From the NCBI GenBank assembly GCA_977006965.1, contig OZ345377.1:744001-808000 (forward strand): 64,000 nucleotides of DNA, in the 5' to 3' direction. Both the position numbers and the translations under genes were made by a program. Below are positions 1 to 11,164 of this stretch, piece after piece. Every line of letters starts with the position of its first letter. Position 1 is the first letter of the stretch. The stretch comes from Phymatolithon calcareum. Lineage: Eukaryota; Rhodophyta; Florideophyceae; Hapalidiales. A model generated the notes under the pieces. That model ran no database searches. It saw only the letters and a program-made list of their open reading frames with translations, and was not told where the DNA came from.

Positions 1-137
1 TCCTGGTTGAACCCATTATACTGACGGCCAGTCTATACGAAAACAAATATGTTCATGTTCATGTTGGTAGATCATATTGATGAAATCTAGAACACGCTAT
101 TGGCTGAAGCGCACGACGAAGGCAGGTTGCATCCAAC
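1..137. repeat. intergenic edge with an echo of copia pol
   Basis: No gene is visible here. Bases about 63-93 closely match the copia reverse-transcriptase segment at about 1258-1288 that encodes the DYIDEIW stretch. The match is near-identical over about 30 bases but contains in-frame stops. It is probably a remnant of another copy of the same retrotransposon. Short GCTTGCATCCAACA-like repeats follow at 127-182. Confidence 0.4.
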
Positions 138-1142
138 ATGCGACCGCTTGCATCTAACTCGCAGAGGCTTGCATCCAACATATTCGGTAAATTTTTTTCT
201 CCGGGAAAGAAGTTAACTTACCATGCTTGCTCAATTTATCATATCTTTTCCCACGGCCGTAGTTTTTTTCGGGAATTTCTTTGCAACCGATACCTAACAC
301 CCCACTCGCAATTGCTCCGCAACGTCGTAGTCGCATTTGCAGACCCTATGTATCACTCTCATCCGAAAGCAGCCAGAGCCGCTTTGATTGCAAGTCTGGG
401 GATTGCTTTAGCTCTTTACACTGAACCGGAATTTGCAGCTGCTAGTCATCAAGTTCTTCCCCGCTTGCGCTCAGCTTCAAAGCGCCGCTGCCGTGAAACG
501 CTCAAGGATATTACGTGGTACTTGAGTGATGGGGAGTTTCAGCGCGCTTTCAGGCTGTCAAGGTCGACGTTCGAAGCTCTTCTCGAAATGGTAAAGCCGC
601 AGTTGCGGCGTGATCGTTTTAAGACAAGAAATTTCAGTTGCGGCGCAATTGACCCAGCCATTAGACTTGCAGTCACTCTTCGTATCCACAATGGCGCTTC
701 CCATCATGACATGATGATATGTTGGAGGTTCGGGCGCTCGACGGTTTATTCAATTTTTCATGACACTGTTCTGTCAATCACCTCTGTGCTGCACATGCCT
801 GGTGTTCCCCTCAATGATACCGCTGCTCTAAGAGAGCGTGCGAAAGTATTCAACGAGTCTAGATCTCTACCAAGCCCATTGTGGCGTTGCGTTGGGCCAC
901 TTGATGGAGCAATATCGAAACTGCCTGTCGACTACGTGCCGCGCAATTTTTACTGTCGGAAAGGGATCTACGCCCTTCCAGTACAAGCTGTACTTGACAC
1001 GAAGTACCGTTTTATGTTCATGAGCTGCAAGTGCGTCGGGAGCACTCATGATTCCGTTGCGTTCTATGTCACTTCATTGGCCAGATGGCTCAGGAACGGG
1101 GAGATTCCGTCGGGCTTCTGGATTGCTGCAGATCCAGCTTAA
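138..1142 (+). pseudogene. PIF/Harbinger (HARBI1-like) DDE transposase, 3' truncated
   Basis: This is an open frame of 334 codons. Residues from about 120 onward read as a DDE_Tnp_4 (PIF/Harbinger, HARBI1-type) transposase. A helix-turn-helix-like segment occupies about 130-215. The first catalytic Asp is in GPLDGAISK (about residue 256) and the second in GSTHDSVAF (about residue 305), with RKGIYALPVQAV and GFWIAADPA between and after them. The family normally continues with a tyrosine and then the third acidic residue; here the frame ends at the alanine. That is exactly where copia-like sequence takes over, so the third catalytic residue and the C-terminus are lost. The first 70 residues have no family match that I recognise and may not be translated. 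The family call is strong and the truncation is seen directly. It is a broken transposon gene. Confidence 0.8.
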
Positions 1143-2366
1143 TACTACTTTCCTTTGCCGCTTTTTTGCATTTGAGACTCGCTACCATCGATATTTCTGG
1201 AGCTTATCTACAAGCAGGAATGCTTCAGCGCGAAATCTATATGCGCCCACCAAAAGGTTGGTTAGATTATATTGATGAAATCTGGAAGCTCATCAAACCT
1301 GCGTATGGTCTTGTTGAGTTAGGATGCCTCTAGTAGATCTGCCTGGAAGAATGGCTCTCCGAGTATGGATTATAAACTATTCAAGGTATTCTGCAGCTGT
1401 TCGTCCTAAGAGACAACAATTCTAATGTTATCCTGCTCATTGCGAAGGTAGTTGACGATCTACTTCTCGCCGGAAGTCCAGACGAGATTCAGAGATTCAA
1501 AGACGCTATATCAAACCGGTTTATAATTGGCCGCTTCGTTACCGAGCGCAAATTATTATTCAACAGTCTTCTACTTGAGGAGTCTGAAGATTACAGTGTT
1601 CGCGTCTCAATGGTCGAATTCATGAGAACAATTTCTCCACTGTATATTCCGCGCCCGCGCAGAAATCAGCTCAAAGGTGTATGCATCCCAGGTGAGCTCA
1701 CTTCCCTCCAGAGCCTGACGGGGAAGCTTAACTACATTGGTCATGGCGTTCTGCAGCAAGCCTCACTTGCAGCCAGCAAATCTCAGCAGAATGTTGGAAA
1801 CCTTCGAGATAAACACCTGAAGGAAGCCAACTCTGCTTTCCACCAAGTTCATCAGCTTTCGCCGACCTTCCTCTATCAGTCACTACCATCTCCGCTAACC
1901 GACCATACCACTCTAAAGTCTGTTTCAATCCTTTCCTTCTCAGATGCGAGTACAGGAGCATCCTCGTATGACCAAACGGGATTCCTAATGGGAATTTACA
2001 TTCCACACAAATACAGCTCTTTATATCACATCCTCGGTTGGCATAGCTGCAAGCAGTCGCGGATATCTTTTCCCTCCGTTGGTTCTCACCGTCGACTCAT
2101 TCAGTCTACATTCCACTATTACTACGTTGCATGAGGGTCTTGATTATCGTCTTCGTCCAACTGTATCTCGCCTTCGTGATTCTTTTGAATCTGGAGATAT
2201 TTCTGCTATGCAGTGCATCCCAGGATCCCAGAACCTAGCAGATGCGCTAACCAAAGTCAATCCTGTTGCTTTCAAAACGTTGAACAACGCAATGGTGTCG
2301 GGAGTCCTCCAAGACATGACTTTATCAAAAGCGCATAGAATACTTTGTTCGGAACACAATCTCTAG
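1143..2366 (+). mobile_element. Ty1/copia pol fragment (reverse transcriptase to RNase H), broken
   Basis: The translation moves among three frames. The order matches a copia pol: an RT segment with ATIDISGAYLQAGML, EIYMRPPKGW and LIKPAYGLV (about 1183-1320), the catalytic box as VVDDLLLAG (about 1448-1475), a connection region (1610-2134), and an RNase H end with DYRLRPTVSRLRDSFESGD and NLADALTK (about 2140-2260). Several frameshifts and stops make it non-functional. No gag, integrase or LTR is seen, so this is the 3' half of an element joined directly to the Harbinger transposase. RNase H ending in LADALTK is typical of copia elements. Confidence 0.8.
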
Positions 2367-3374
2367 CTTAGATCTAATCTAAACTAGATTTCAATATACT
2401 AGGCTATACTTCTTCACGATTTTCCTTGGCAAAACTATGCCATGCTTGCATCTCACTCATCTCTCTTCCTCCTCTTCCGATTCCGTGGCCTGTTTCGACG
2501 GCCCGTCACAATGGGAATCATCCGGACTTCTTCGATATAATCAAATCTGTCGCCATCCCCCAGGCATGCCGCCAAAGCCTGAAGACAAAGCTTGAACGCA
2601 CAGCGCTCTATTTCGTCGAAGATTACCTTCCTATTGGCGTCCACAACTACCATGTTGTTCTCAAATCCAGTATCACGCAGAGATGAGAAATATGCCGCTT
2701 TTTTGCTGAATGAGCCAGTTCGGACTTGGGTCGACAAGTCCGGGCACATGAACCAAGGCGTACTTTCCCACTGCATTGCAAAAACTATTTGGACAGGTCC
2801 CCTAGATCACGCACCCGCGGCTCCGGCACCGTACTGTGCAGTAGACACCGCATCATGTCATCGGCATCTTCCTTTCTTCCAACCGTACTTATCCCATTCA
2901 GAACTGCTGCCAGTACGCATGTCGTGTTTCCTCCGGTTCGGTAAAGCACAGAGATCCTACACGGAAATGCGACTTCGCATCTCTACTCACCGCCCGACTT
3001 CCTGGCCGATAAAGTCTCAATGATCGTCCTTTGTTGGCTGCACACCAGCGTTCCACAGCTTCCACACAGAAGTACATCGGGCCAGATCCCAGGATCACTA
3101 CCCTTTCGTTTGAGACGTTGTGTCCGCGAACCACTTTTCCTCCAATTCCGAGAGAAACGCCGGCGATCTTCTCCATTTCCATCGGATGGAGCAGAATCGG
3201 ATACCACTTTTGGCTCCTCTTGTCTTCGGACGCGTAATACTGACCTTCACTCTCCCCTTCTGCCTGGCCATCAGAGAGTTTGATCCGTCCGAACGCCCAG
3301 CTCGCGGTACTACCGGCTTGTCCATCATCTTGCTCTAGAAAGCCCCAACTCGCCGCTTCTGCAGCCCTCAGCTT
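2367..3374 (-). other. no recognisable gene; broken minus-strand frames
   Basis: No family is recognised. On the minus strand, frames at 3328-3098, 3182-2898 and 2776-2453 follow one another and look more protein-like than the plus strand; one contains ENNMVVVDANRKVIFDEIE. They are interrupted by stops and shifts. This may be decayed transposon coding sequence downstream of the H3-like ORF. I cannot name it. Confidence 0.3.
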
Positions 3375-3641
3375 TCATTGAGGGCCTTCTCTTGCACCAT
3401 CGGTAGATATCCGGACCAAAAACGTCAACGAAGCTCGTTTCATCCAGGCATCTCGGAGCCTTGTGTGTCCGAAGCAGAATCGCAGTCCTCCTTCCCTGCG
3501 TGTCTCGACCCAACAAGCCGCGTTTTCGTGCACTTTCGCAGCCCCCGGGTACTTGACCTCCCGGGCAGCCTTTCTCGCGAGCTCCGCCCTTGGCGCTCTC
3601 CCGCCAGTGGACTTCTTCGCCTTCTGTTTGGTGTTCGCCAT
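3375..3641 (-). pseudogene. histone H3-tail ORF, degenerate or chimeric
   Basis: The ATG is at 3641 and the ORF has 88 codons. The first 18 residues are MANTKQKAKKSTGGRAPR, followed by AELARKAARE. This follows the histone H3 N-terminal tail almost position for position, including equivalents of K4, K9, S10, K14 and the GG-APR segment. H3 is normally about 135 residues and continues into a histone fold. Here the frame leaves H3 after about residue 30 and stops early. A later LRF and a shifted-frame segment with CLDETSFVDVF faintly recall the H3 alpha-2 region, but that is weak. The simplest reading is an H3 pseudogene with an internal deletion and frameshift. The alternative is a chimeric protein that carries an H3-like tail. 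The longer frame upstream (ATG at 3722) adds 27 unrelated residues and was not chosen. Confidence 0.55.
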
Positions 3642-4192
3642 AGTGCAACCGACTATCCAACCACTGGAGGACGTTACAGTTCCGAACGTCGGTATCAAAG
3701 ACCTCTGGCTAGCACATCCCACTCCACGCGCTCCAGTGGTGGTTATCGTGAACCAGCGAACCCAGATCGTCTGAAGTCCACAGCATGCACGCCGCTCTCG
3801 CTCATGCTCAATTTCGTGTCGCGCACGTCGCTATGTTTTGCTCGCTCGCGTGGTCGCTTTGTTTACGTGTGGGGGTTGACTGTTCTAACAGTCGTGCTCT
3901 GGCTTGTCTCGACTGTCAACGAGTTTCGATAATTTATGCCACCAACAGCCACGTGTATCAACGCGTGTACTTTTTTCCCACCGTTTCTTGTCTTACACCA
4001 AAATAACGTCAAGAGGGCGGATGTAGCATCATACTGCCTACACGTGTTGCACCCAACTCCCTGATTGCATCCTCTCGTCAATAATTGGTCACTATAATGT
4101 CCAATCACATTCTTCCACATCGACCATTATAATCTCGTGGCTCTTGGCCAACAGTAAAAGAGGGAGACCAGACAGAACAATCCGAGAACTGT
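3642..4192. other. intergenic, no gene seen
   Basis: Overlapping short frames on both strands have no recognisable product. The segment lies between the H3-like ORF and the first inverted-repeat end of the element that starts at about 4193. Confidence 0.4.
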
Positions 4193-4225
4193 CTAGTGTC
4201 TATATGACGGGAAATTTCCCTCAAT

Positions 4226-4854
4226 TGAGGGAATGAGAATAATTTATATTTTGCCAACGAAAGCTACTCATTATTAGGCTCATCAAAGGCATCAAGCTCA
4301 TGGATGTGTTCAGCATGCTTATAAAAACAGTTTCTACCTGGTGAAGTGTCACATATGTCGATTGCGGCGCCATCAAATCTACTACATGATGAGAACACGA
4401 AAGAGATCTTGCATCCATGGTCATTCAATGCGAACGATCATGGAGCCGCCCGGTCCTTGCGGATGGTCTCTCGACCAAGGAGAGCTGCAGGCGGAGAAGA
4501 CCCCAAGAATCGCTCTCAAGCGATGCACTCAAAATCGAAACTTGGAACTGTGGAGGACTCTCCTCGCCCGCAGGATACTGCTACAATGCGTACCCAGAAC
4601 GTATGCTTCTCTTCTTGGCGATATCCCAAACCAAAGTATCGAATAGTCCATAAAAGACGCTTCCGACCACAGAAAGTGGAGTCACATGAAGCCTTCTATA
4701 CGTACTAGCCTCTTAGGGGAATAAAGCAACCATACACATACAGAACACGAGGTTTAGTTCCTTGACTTGCCAGAATGTGCAGTTGTTTTCAACAACTAAA
4801 GTAGTCATCATGCCACCTGCGGCTCACTTTTCCATTTTCGAAAGAGTTAAGTGG
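4226..4854. other. left interior of TIR element copy 1
   Basis: Short frames only, for example 4346-4708 (+); none is recognised. The segment ends at the left target duplication of the nested hAT element. Confidence 0.35.
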
Positions 4855-7293
4855 GTTTCAACCACGCTTGGTACCAATATTATTTTTACTGTTTTTATTG
4901 CAATTTATTGCAATATATTGCAATAAAGCCTTAATTGCCCTGAGAGGTACTTATTGCAATAACTATTGCAAAAAGTAATGGCATATGATCGAAAATCAAG
5001 GTACACCCTTGTCCTCCTCGGCGCTATCAAGATCGTCGTACAACGCTGCGGTACAGGATCTGTAAGGGAAATTTACGGAAACGGGTTATAGAAGCTCCCC
5101 ACACAGTTTACGTATTGCCACCCGAATCTGCGGCATCCGATTGCTGTCAGGAATTCTGCTCTGTTATCGATGCCTCTCGATAATTACAGACACGTCGACC
5201 GGCATTGACTCGGAAATTGCTCCTGAATGCTGTCTTGCTTACGCGATCTCTTAGACTTCACACTCCTACACATTGCTCTCCCGAAACACTACGTCCAGAA
5301 TGTCAAGCAACGGAACCAAACCAGGCCCAAAAGAAGTTGTTGAGATGCTAACGCAGAAGCGGCGTGAAGAAGAACGCGATGTGCAGTCTCGCAGAACTGA
5401 ATAACACGCTATAAGGTGCCTTTTAACATCTTTCTCTACCCGAAAGGTGCTGACTGCCGAGACAATGGTGAAATCGCTTTTGAAAAAGGAAAGGGGTATA
5501 CTAACCCATACAGCCACCTGAAGAGTTGCATATCTGGAGGAAGCGAAGATCACTTTTTTCAGGTCGACAGAGATGCGCTGGCCAGTCTACGCCGCCGCCA
5601 AGCAAGCTCGTTTATCGCCACTCACTCACCAATGACATTTCTCGAAACTGACAAGGAAAAGGCCATATACGGGTACATTAGACTTGTCGTCTACATGTCA
5701 TTGCCGGTGTCACATGTTCAAAGCGAGGAATATCGCAAGTTTTTCGTGTTTCCGTGAGAAGTTCTAAACTCGGATATTCAAAGAGAAACTATTCAAGCTC
5801 GTTGAGCTCGTCGAACTGCGAATCAGAGACGATATTGCTGATACCCAAGGAGCCATTAAGCACGATGGCTGGACCGCCAATGGGACAAATTACTTGGGTT
5901 TATACGGATTGTTCATAAGACTCGTGAAGATGCTGGAAAGAGGCACCGCGCGCGAGAACGAAGAGCTCGCTATTGTGCTTCTGTCTGTGAGTCCTATTGC
6001 GAAAGTAGAAGATGATGATGTTCAAGGAGGCATGTCGGATCTTGAAACCACTAAGTTCAACGCACACGCTCACGTGCGTCAACTAGAAGACATGTTCGAC
6101 TTCTTCGGGGTCAACGTGCATACATGGGCAGTTTTTCAGGTTGCCGACAACTGCAATGTCAATAAGTCAATCGCCAGGCTAATCGCTCAAGTTAGCTATG
6201 CTAGTCATAAGCTCAACTTAGAGGTGAACAAGATGATTGGCAGTGACGATAGACTCCAAGCAGCGATAGACTCAGTGCATGCAAAGATGAAGGACTACAA
6301 AAAACCGAAGAACCGGGCCCTACTACGCAACCTTACTGAATTGGCTCCAGTTATGCAAAATGAGACGCGTTGGTCCGGAAAGTATCATATGCTCAAGCGC
6401 TTCAACCGCATACGCGAGCAGTTAATCGACGCGGCAAAGGCGGAAGGAGCAACGATAGCTACGGATGAGAGCGAGCACTTCCGCAACAGATCTATGCTGT
6501 ACGCAAGTCAGTTTAAGCAAATCAATCAGCTAACTCTAGAACTACAGAAGCACGGTACTTCGTTGCCGGACTGTCGTTTAGCTCTTGATGAGTTGAGTTC
6601 AGCAGTCGAACAGTGCAAGTACGATGCCAACTCACCATTACACCGATCTCAGCTTGGAAAACATTACATTGCATCACGTGCATCAATTGTGTGTGATCCA
6701 GCATTCGAGTCGGGAGTTGTTAAGATACAGCACAGTGAGTCCGATACTATGACAAATGAAGAGAAGGATGCATGCAAGAAGCTCAAACTGGAACACGATG
6801 ACGGTATAACAAGCTCCATCGGTGGATCGGGTGGAGGCCGGCTGTCGATGGCGGAAAGAATTGCCGTAAAAAAGCGCCAGCGTGCCGAGGTCCATCAGAC
6901 TTATATAAATTGCGACTTTATTCTTGGATCAACTGCCGAGGTGGAGAGGCTTTGGGCGGTTGTTAAGAATGTTTTGACAGACAATCGCAAGAGGATGACA
7001 CCGTTATTACTAGAAGCCCTGCTGTTTCTTAAAGAGAACAAAGGTTACCTGGAACAGCAGTCGGTCTCCGTGGCGATGAACACTGCCCGGAGCGCAAGAG
7101 TGATCCAACGCGTGAGTGAAGACATGGCGCAGGAGGACCTGAATTAGATTCTGTTATTGCAATTGATATTGGAAGAATGGTCAGATATTGCAATTCCTAT
7201 TGCCTTCAACCTTGCATTATTGGTGTTGCAATTGCTATTGCATCATGTGCCCGAATAAATAACAATAATATTGGTACTATCCCTGGTTTCAAC
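4855..7293 (+). mobile_element. hAT element nested in TIR element, with 8-bp target duplication
   Basis: The sequence GTTTCAAC occurs at 4855-4862 and again at 7286-7293, an exact 8-bp duplication as hAT transposases make. Just inside lie imperfect terminal inverted repeats: 4863 on the left, and the complement ending at 7285 on the right (which starts CAGGGATAG). They share GTACCAATATTATT and match at about 20 of 25 positions. Subterminal ATTGCAAT motifs cluster near both ends (4896-4973 and 7156-7240), as is common in hAT elements. The body is 4863-7285, about 2.4 kb, and carries the hAT transposase gene. Confidence 0.85.
5416..7147 (+). pseudogene. hAT transposase with BED-like finger, frame broken
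   Basis: The N-terminal part (5416-5757) has a BED-finger-like segment, KGKGYTNPYSHLKSC, but only one of the expected paired cysteines before it. It then runs YGYIRLVVYMSLPVSH to a stop at about 5755. After a stop and a frame change, the reading continues from 5768 to 7147 without interruption. It includes AIKHDGWTANGTNY (first catalytic Asp), ADNCNVNKSIARL, NETRWSGKY and the C-terminal dimerisation segment GSTAEVERLWAVVKNVLTDN followed by a helix. These motifs define the hAT superfamily. The break around 5755-5790 disables the gene unless it hides a very short intron, which I doubt. Perfect target duplications suggest a fairly recent insertion, so the break may be recent too. Confidence 0.8.
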
Positions 7294-8056
7294 ACCGCCC
7301 TTGGAGCAAATATACCTTTTGGAGTACTGAACATCGATGATTATTGCGCGACACAGCGTGACTCCCGGAGGACAAGGCGCCTGCTACAAGATTATGGGGC
7401 CACAAGACGGCGCAGTACAAATATACTCTGGGCAGTTTCACATTCTAAAACCTTCTGTTTCTCGCCCTCTGTTGTGAACCTCAGATCAATATGCAGAAAT
7501 ATCTTACGTCTTCCTTTGTCTGAATTCTCTAACTCGCAACCTTTCACCAGTTTACGGTGGATGGCGATGTACTGAAGGAGGACATTTTCAATCCATGGTC
7601 CCCGTTGCCGTAGCAAAGAGATATGAACTTAGCAAAGCAAAATCAGGTCTAACAAAGACACAGTGGGTTTTTGGGATCATTAATAGCATCAATAAAATCC
7701 TGAACGAGCGCCCACCGGTACTTTGCGGACGATATAGTGCCTTGTTCACTTGGTTGCACGGTGAATGTGACGCACCGGAGGTACTCGGAGAACCTGGCTG
7801 TGGTAATCCCACTGTTTGAAAAATGAAGGAGCGAGGATGAACTTTTTCCCCATGGAAGACTTCCATAAATATCTTTGCGTCCAACTCCTGAGGGCGAGAA
7901 TGCCGAAAATCTTAGCCTCTGTTCTTCCTATTCGTTTCAGATTAGCGGATGCTTAACCAATAATTTTTCGAAGGTACACTCGGCGAAACATCATCATCAA
8001 GGAATCGTACGGTGTGTGGAACCCGATGCCAGCGTTCTCGGATATAACATATATGT
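7294..8056. other. right interior of TIR element copy 1
   Basis: This lies between the hAT right target duplication and the conserved minus-strand ORFs. Minus-strand frames at 7884-7588 and 7616-7392 may be decayed downstream parts of the element's coding region. No family is recognised. Confidence 0.3.
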
Positions 8057-8864
8057 TTATAGTGCGAACTTTCCAGAACTGACGGACGATCCTTCCCCCA
8101 ATTGAACATAAAACGTGGGGCTCGAACCATTGCACTCCATGAGCAAAAATACTCTGTTCACGGTCTGGTGCAATGCCATCAAGCTCCTCTTGCGAATATT
8201 GGTCCCAAGAACCATGCAGGGTGTAGGCGAGGGAACCCGCAAGAGGGCTTTCAGAGCTCCTGTTGATTGTATTTTAGATTTGTGTTGCCTTCTGTCGCGA
8301 GTCTTGTTGATATTGAACGCAAAACTCGGCGTTTGGCGAAGAAGATGTTCGACCGCAATTACTGTAAGCCGGCGTTCGAGGTACATAATTTTGCCTGCTG
8401 GAACTAGATGCAAGCATTCGAGAGGAACAAGCGCCTTTGTCAGCCTTGCCTGCCTTGACATTAACGATCTTGATAGTCTTAATCTTAGTCTTTTCCCTTG
8501 GTTTCTACACAAGGACCCATTTCACGCGAAGTGACGTGCTCGAGCGACAATTGATTTCATCAACGTGCACCTCTTCAATTGTGCCGTTCACCTTTTTTGA
8601 ACTGGAAAACGCTCCGTAAAGTCGGCAGCACTGTGCAGGACTTGTCACTGATGTTGCTTTGGTTTGTACGGCTGCATCGACCACTCGGCGCGGGTCTTTT
8701 TCTAGAGGCATGGCAGATTTGTTTTTTCTGAGGGACGAGCAGATTTTCGTTCCTACCGGCGAACGACGCGGTTTTAAGGTAGTAAAAGGGGTACTCCCCA
8801 CCAAGAACAAAAGGTCGCCTTGCCGAATCTGGCGCTCAAAATCTGTTCCGCATTCTTTTTGCAA
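8057..8864 (-). pseudogene. unknown transposon protein, interrupted (copy 1)
   Basis: Two overlapping minus-strand frames (8864-8505 and 8512-8057) together correspond to the protein encoded at 40.8-41.6 kb in the second copy. The first part ends at VKWVL and an in-frame TAG. Past that stop the same frame still matches copy 2 (KTKTIKIVNVKA against KTKIKTVNIVNAKA). Further on, a shifted frame matches again (FYVQLGEGSSVSSGKFAL against FYVRLRYDFPLSCGNFAL). Similarity at protein level despite different breaks in each copy shows this was once a real protein. It starts just inside the terminal repeat. I do not recognise the family. Confidence 0.6.
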
Positions 8865-8922
8865 ACTTTTTCGTGCTTTTCAATCCACCCTCAATTGAGG
8901 GTGTTCGTCACATAGACACTAG

Positions 8923-9021
8923 GGGTCTTTGCACCCTTTACACTCGCCATCCACGCGCGCGCTCGCAGTCCTCGTACCTAGCCCTTCGATACAGGCGCTC
9001 GCTACCACGCGTACACGTCGC
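8923..9021. other. flank of TIR element
   Basis: Short flank between the TIR end and the CTT-tailed retroposon. No gene is seen. Confidence 0.4.
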
Positions 9022-9191
9022 TCTACCAACTACACTTTCCAACTGCCGAATCAGAGTTGCGGAAAGCTCCAGAAGGTAAGGGGCGGCGAGAGCAAATGGC
9101 AATGCCAGGGCTGTCCAGTCTTGCAAGCAGATGCGTTGGTAACTTTTAAATAAAAAACTTACACTTCTTCTTCTTCTTCTACCAACTACAC
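9022..9191 (+). mobile_element. short CTT-tailed retroposon, copy A
   Basis: A 142-bp body (9036-9177) is flanked by an exact 14-bp direct repeat, TCTACCAACTACAC, at 9022-9035 and 9178-9191. Its 3' end reads GTTGGTAACTTTTAAAT then AAAAAA, a short spacer and a run of CTT units. The same 3' end occurs in copies at 17.8-18.0 kb and 40.0-40.1 kb. Long target duplications with a shared 3' end and variable length are the marks of target-primed retroposition. No ORF is present, so it is a SINE or a 5'-truncated LINE tail. Confidence 0.75.
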
Positions 9192-11164
9192 CTCGAACTT
9201 ATCATACCCAGATCGTTGCCGTCAGTAACCGCCACAAGCCCCGGTGCAGCGGCGACCAACAGTGAACCGCAATCCAATGCATCGAAAGACTTCGAGCTCA
9301 AGGTCAAAGCACCTGCCAACCCTCGAACTCGCGCATCTGAACAACACGAAACAAGGTGCAGCCGTGCAACATCTGCCTCCATTCTCTCGACGGCATCGAG
9401 CAATTTTTTCCTTTGTTCTCCCACCCTCCCATCACTTTTTGTTCTTGTAGATTAGTTCAGGGAAGCGGAAGTCCAAGGGTTGCCCATGTCGAACTCTGGA
9501 TGGAGCTCATAAGATGCGCTGGGTCAGACCCGACAACATTATAGGATGCGATTTCCTCGAAGGCTCCACTCGCTGACCGCACATTACAGACAAGGTTCTA
9601 TTGCGTTCAATAAAGTTCTAAAAGTTCCGGCACCTAGCGGAGATCCCGGATTCTCTCAAGTATCATAATTGAATCCATTAGCGGAATCTTGATGAAGAGT
9701 GCTGGAGAATTTTACCACGGGGACGAAATTAAGTGGCTTCCAAACCACAATTTTTACATATCTCATGAAAATATGCCTTTTCCTGTCTTGAGTATCTCCA
9801 GCTTATTCGTGACTCACCTTCCAAGCTTTGAGTCGAGTAACCTCATGCGTAGTACGGGAAATTGGGCAAATGCCTGCTTAGCTGACAGCGACCTGACTTC
9901 GGTAGCTTTAGGATCAATGGAATTTCGTGCGATTTGTGTTCTGCAATCTTTCCATTCATCTGGAACTCGACGGTCCCCCAGGGATACCCTTCATCCAGGA
10001 GTGCAAGCTCCCTGACTAATTTTGCGCATATATTGTTTACCATTTACCCTAGAACTTCCTGCAATTGGACCTGTTGCAGTGCGTCATGAACAATGTGGAG
10101 ACACTCAAGACCGGACAGGAGAAGGCATAAGTTCCTTAAGTCATGAGAATGTAAAAAAATGTGGACTGGTAGGCACAAACTATTTAAGACGTTTAACTTG
10201 ATTCCGTCCCTGTGGCATGAATTCCTATTCGGTATCTCTGTGTATCCATTGCTGTTCTTTCAGGTCCCTTTCCTCCATTGTTCGCATAACACCAAAATTG
10301 CTATTACCGTACTGTACTGTAGTTGTTTTATATAAATCCCTTAGTTACCCTTCTAAGAGTGTACGGAAGCGGCTCTTCAGTACCGTACAGTAGTTGTTCA
10401 TTCTATTATGTCGCCTTGGCCCTAACGAAGAGACATCGTTTTCCATGCAGTATTATAAATTATGGTGACACCACTGTACAGGTACGCTAGTGCGTTTTAC
10501 ATTCTCACCATTTCGTCAGCGTCCAGTTCATAGAGTACTGTACTAGCTTAGATTTCGCGTTATATCTCCAGGTAGACGTCCTGAATTTTTCCGTTACTGT
10601 ATCATACTCACGTTATGCTCACGAATCTTGAGGGAACCTTCCGCTTCCGATTTATTATCCGACCAGCTGACGATGTCCCATTTTCTTCAACCGGAGAATA
10701 ACTGGCATGCCGTCTGCCTTGTCGCACGGTATTTTTCTCATTCTTCTTGATTCGAGTCATTCGCCTTCTTTTGTGAACAGCAGTTGTCTGAGGTGGCCTG
10801 TTGCTTTTCCCTTCCTGCATGCGCTATACGAGAGCCTCAAAATGGTCTCTTTGCGCAATCGAAGCAAAAAATTCTCTTCTATCTTCCGTTGCCGGTGTGG
10901 CGTGTTAAACAATCAGTAGAGCGTTGCGTATTCAGCCATTTTCTAAACTGTGATTTCTGAGTAATTCGAGGAGAATTCAATTTGCTCGCTTCTTCAACAG
11001 TCTCTGTTTCAATACATTTTTCCTGTCTCCTTAAACGGGCAGCAATCTCTTGGCTTTTCCAGGAGTTGTCGCTCCACGTCATTTACCCTGTTGAGAGTTA
11101 CAAGACCATTTTAAGTACAGTGTAGTACATTTGAAGACTGGACGAAAAGAACTATGATGACGTG
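9192..11164. other. intergenic region with repeated TACTGTA motifs
   Basis: No supported gene is seen. ORFs such as 9689-10015 (+) have no recognisable product. At 10304-10330 and 10381-10400 a segment beginning TACCGTAC and continuing into CAGTAGTTGTT or CTGTAGTTGTT is repeated about 77 bp apart. Further GTACTGTA variants are at about 10533 and 10593. No TIR or LTR was found. Confidence 0.4.

Larger units (their letters stand above)
4193..8922. mobile_element. TIR DNA transposon of unrecognised family (copy 1), split by a hAT insertion
   Basis: The left end reads CTAGTGTCTAT, a few bases, TGACGG, then the palindrome CCCTCAATTGAGGG (4193-4225). The right end (about 8884-8922) is the same arrangement inverted. 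The ends share CTAGTGTCTAT-N-TGACG and the palindrome, with a variable spacer. A related end lies at 40740. Without the hAT insertion the element would be about 2.3 kb. The right part encodes a minus-strand protein that is conserved in the second copy. I see no convincing target duplication: the flanks GAACTGTC and GGGGTCTT differ. The ends may therefore not be a simple pair, or the element is old. Confidence 0.6.

Noticed and set aside
2453-2776. 107-codon minus-strand ORF as a gene
   Set aside because: Protein-like wording but no start context, no family, and neighbouring frames broken; reported only as debris.
4186-8929. 8-bp target duplication for the outer TIR element
   Set aside because: The flanks GAACTGTC and GGGGTCTT do not match, so no duplication is claimed.
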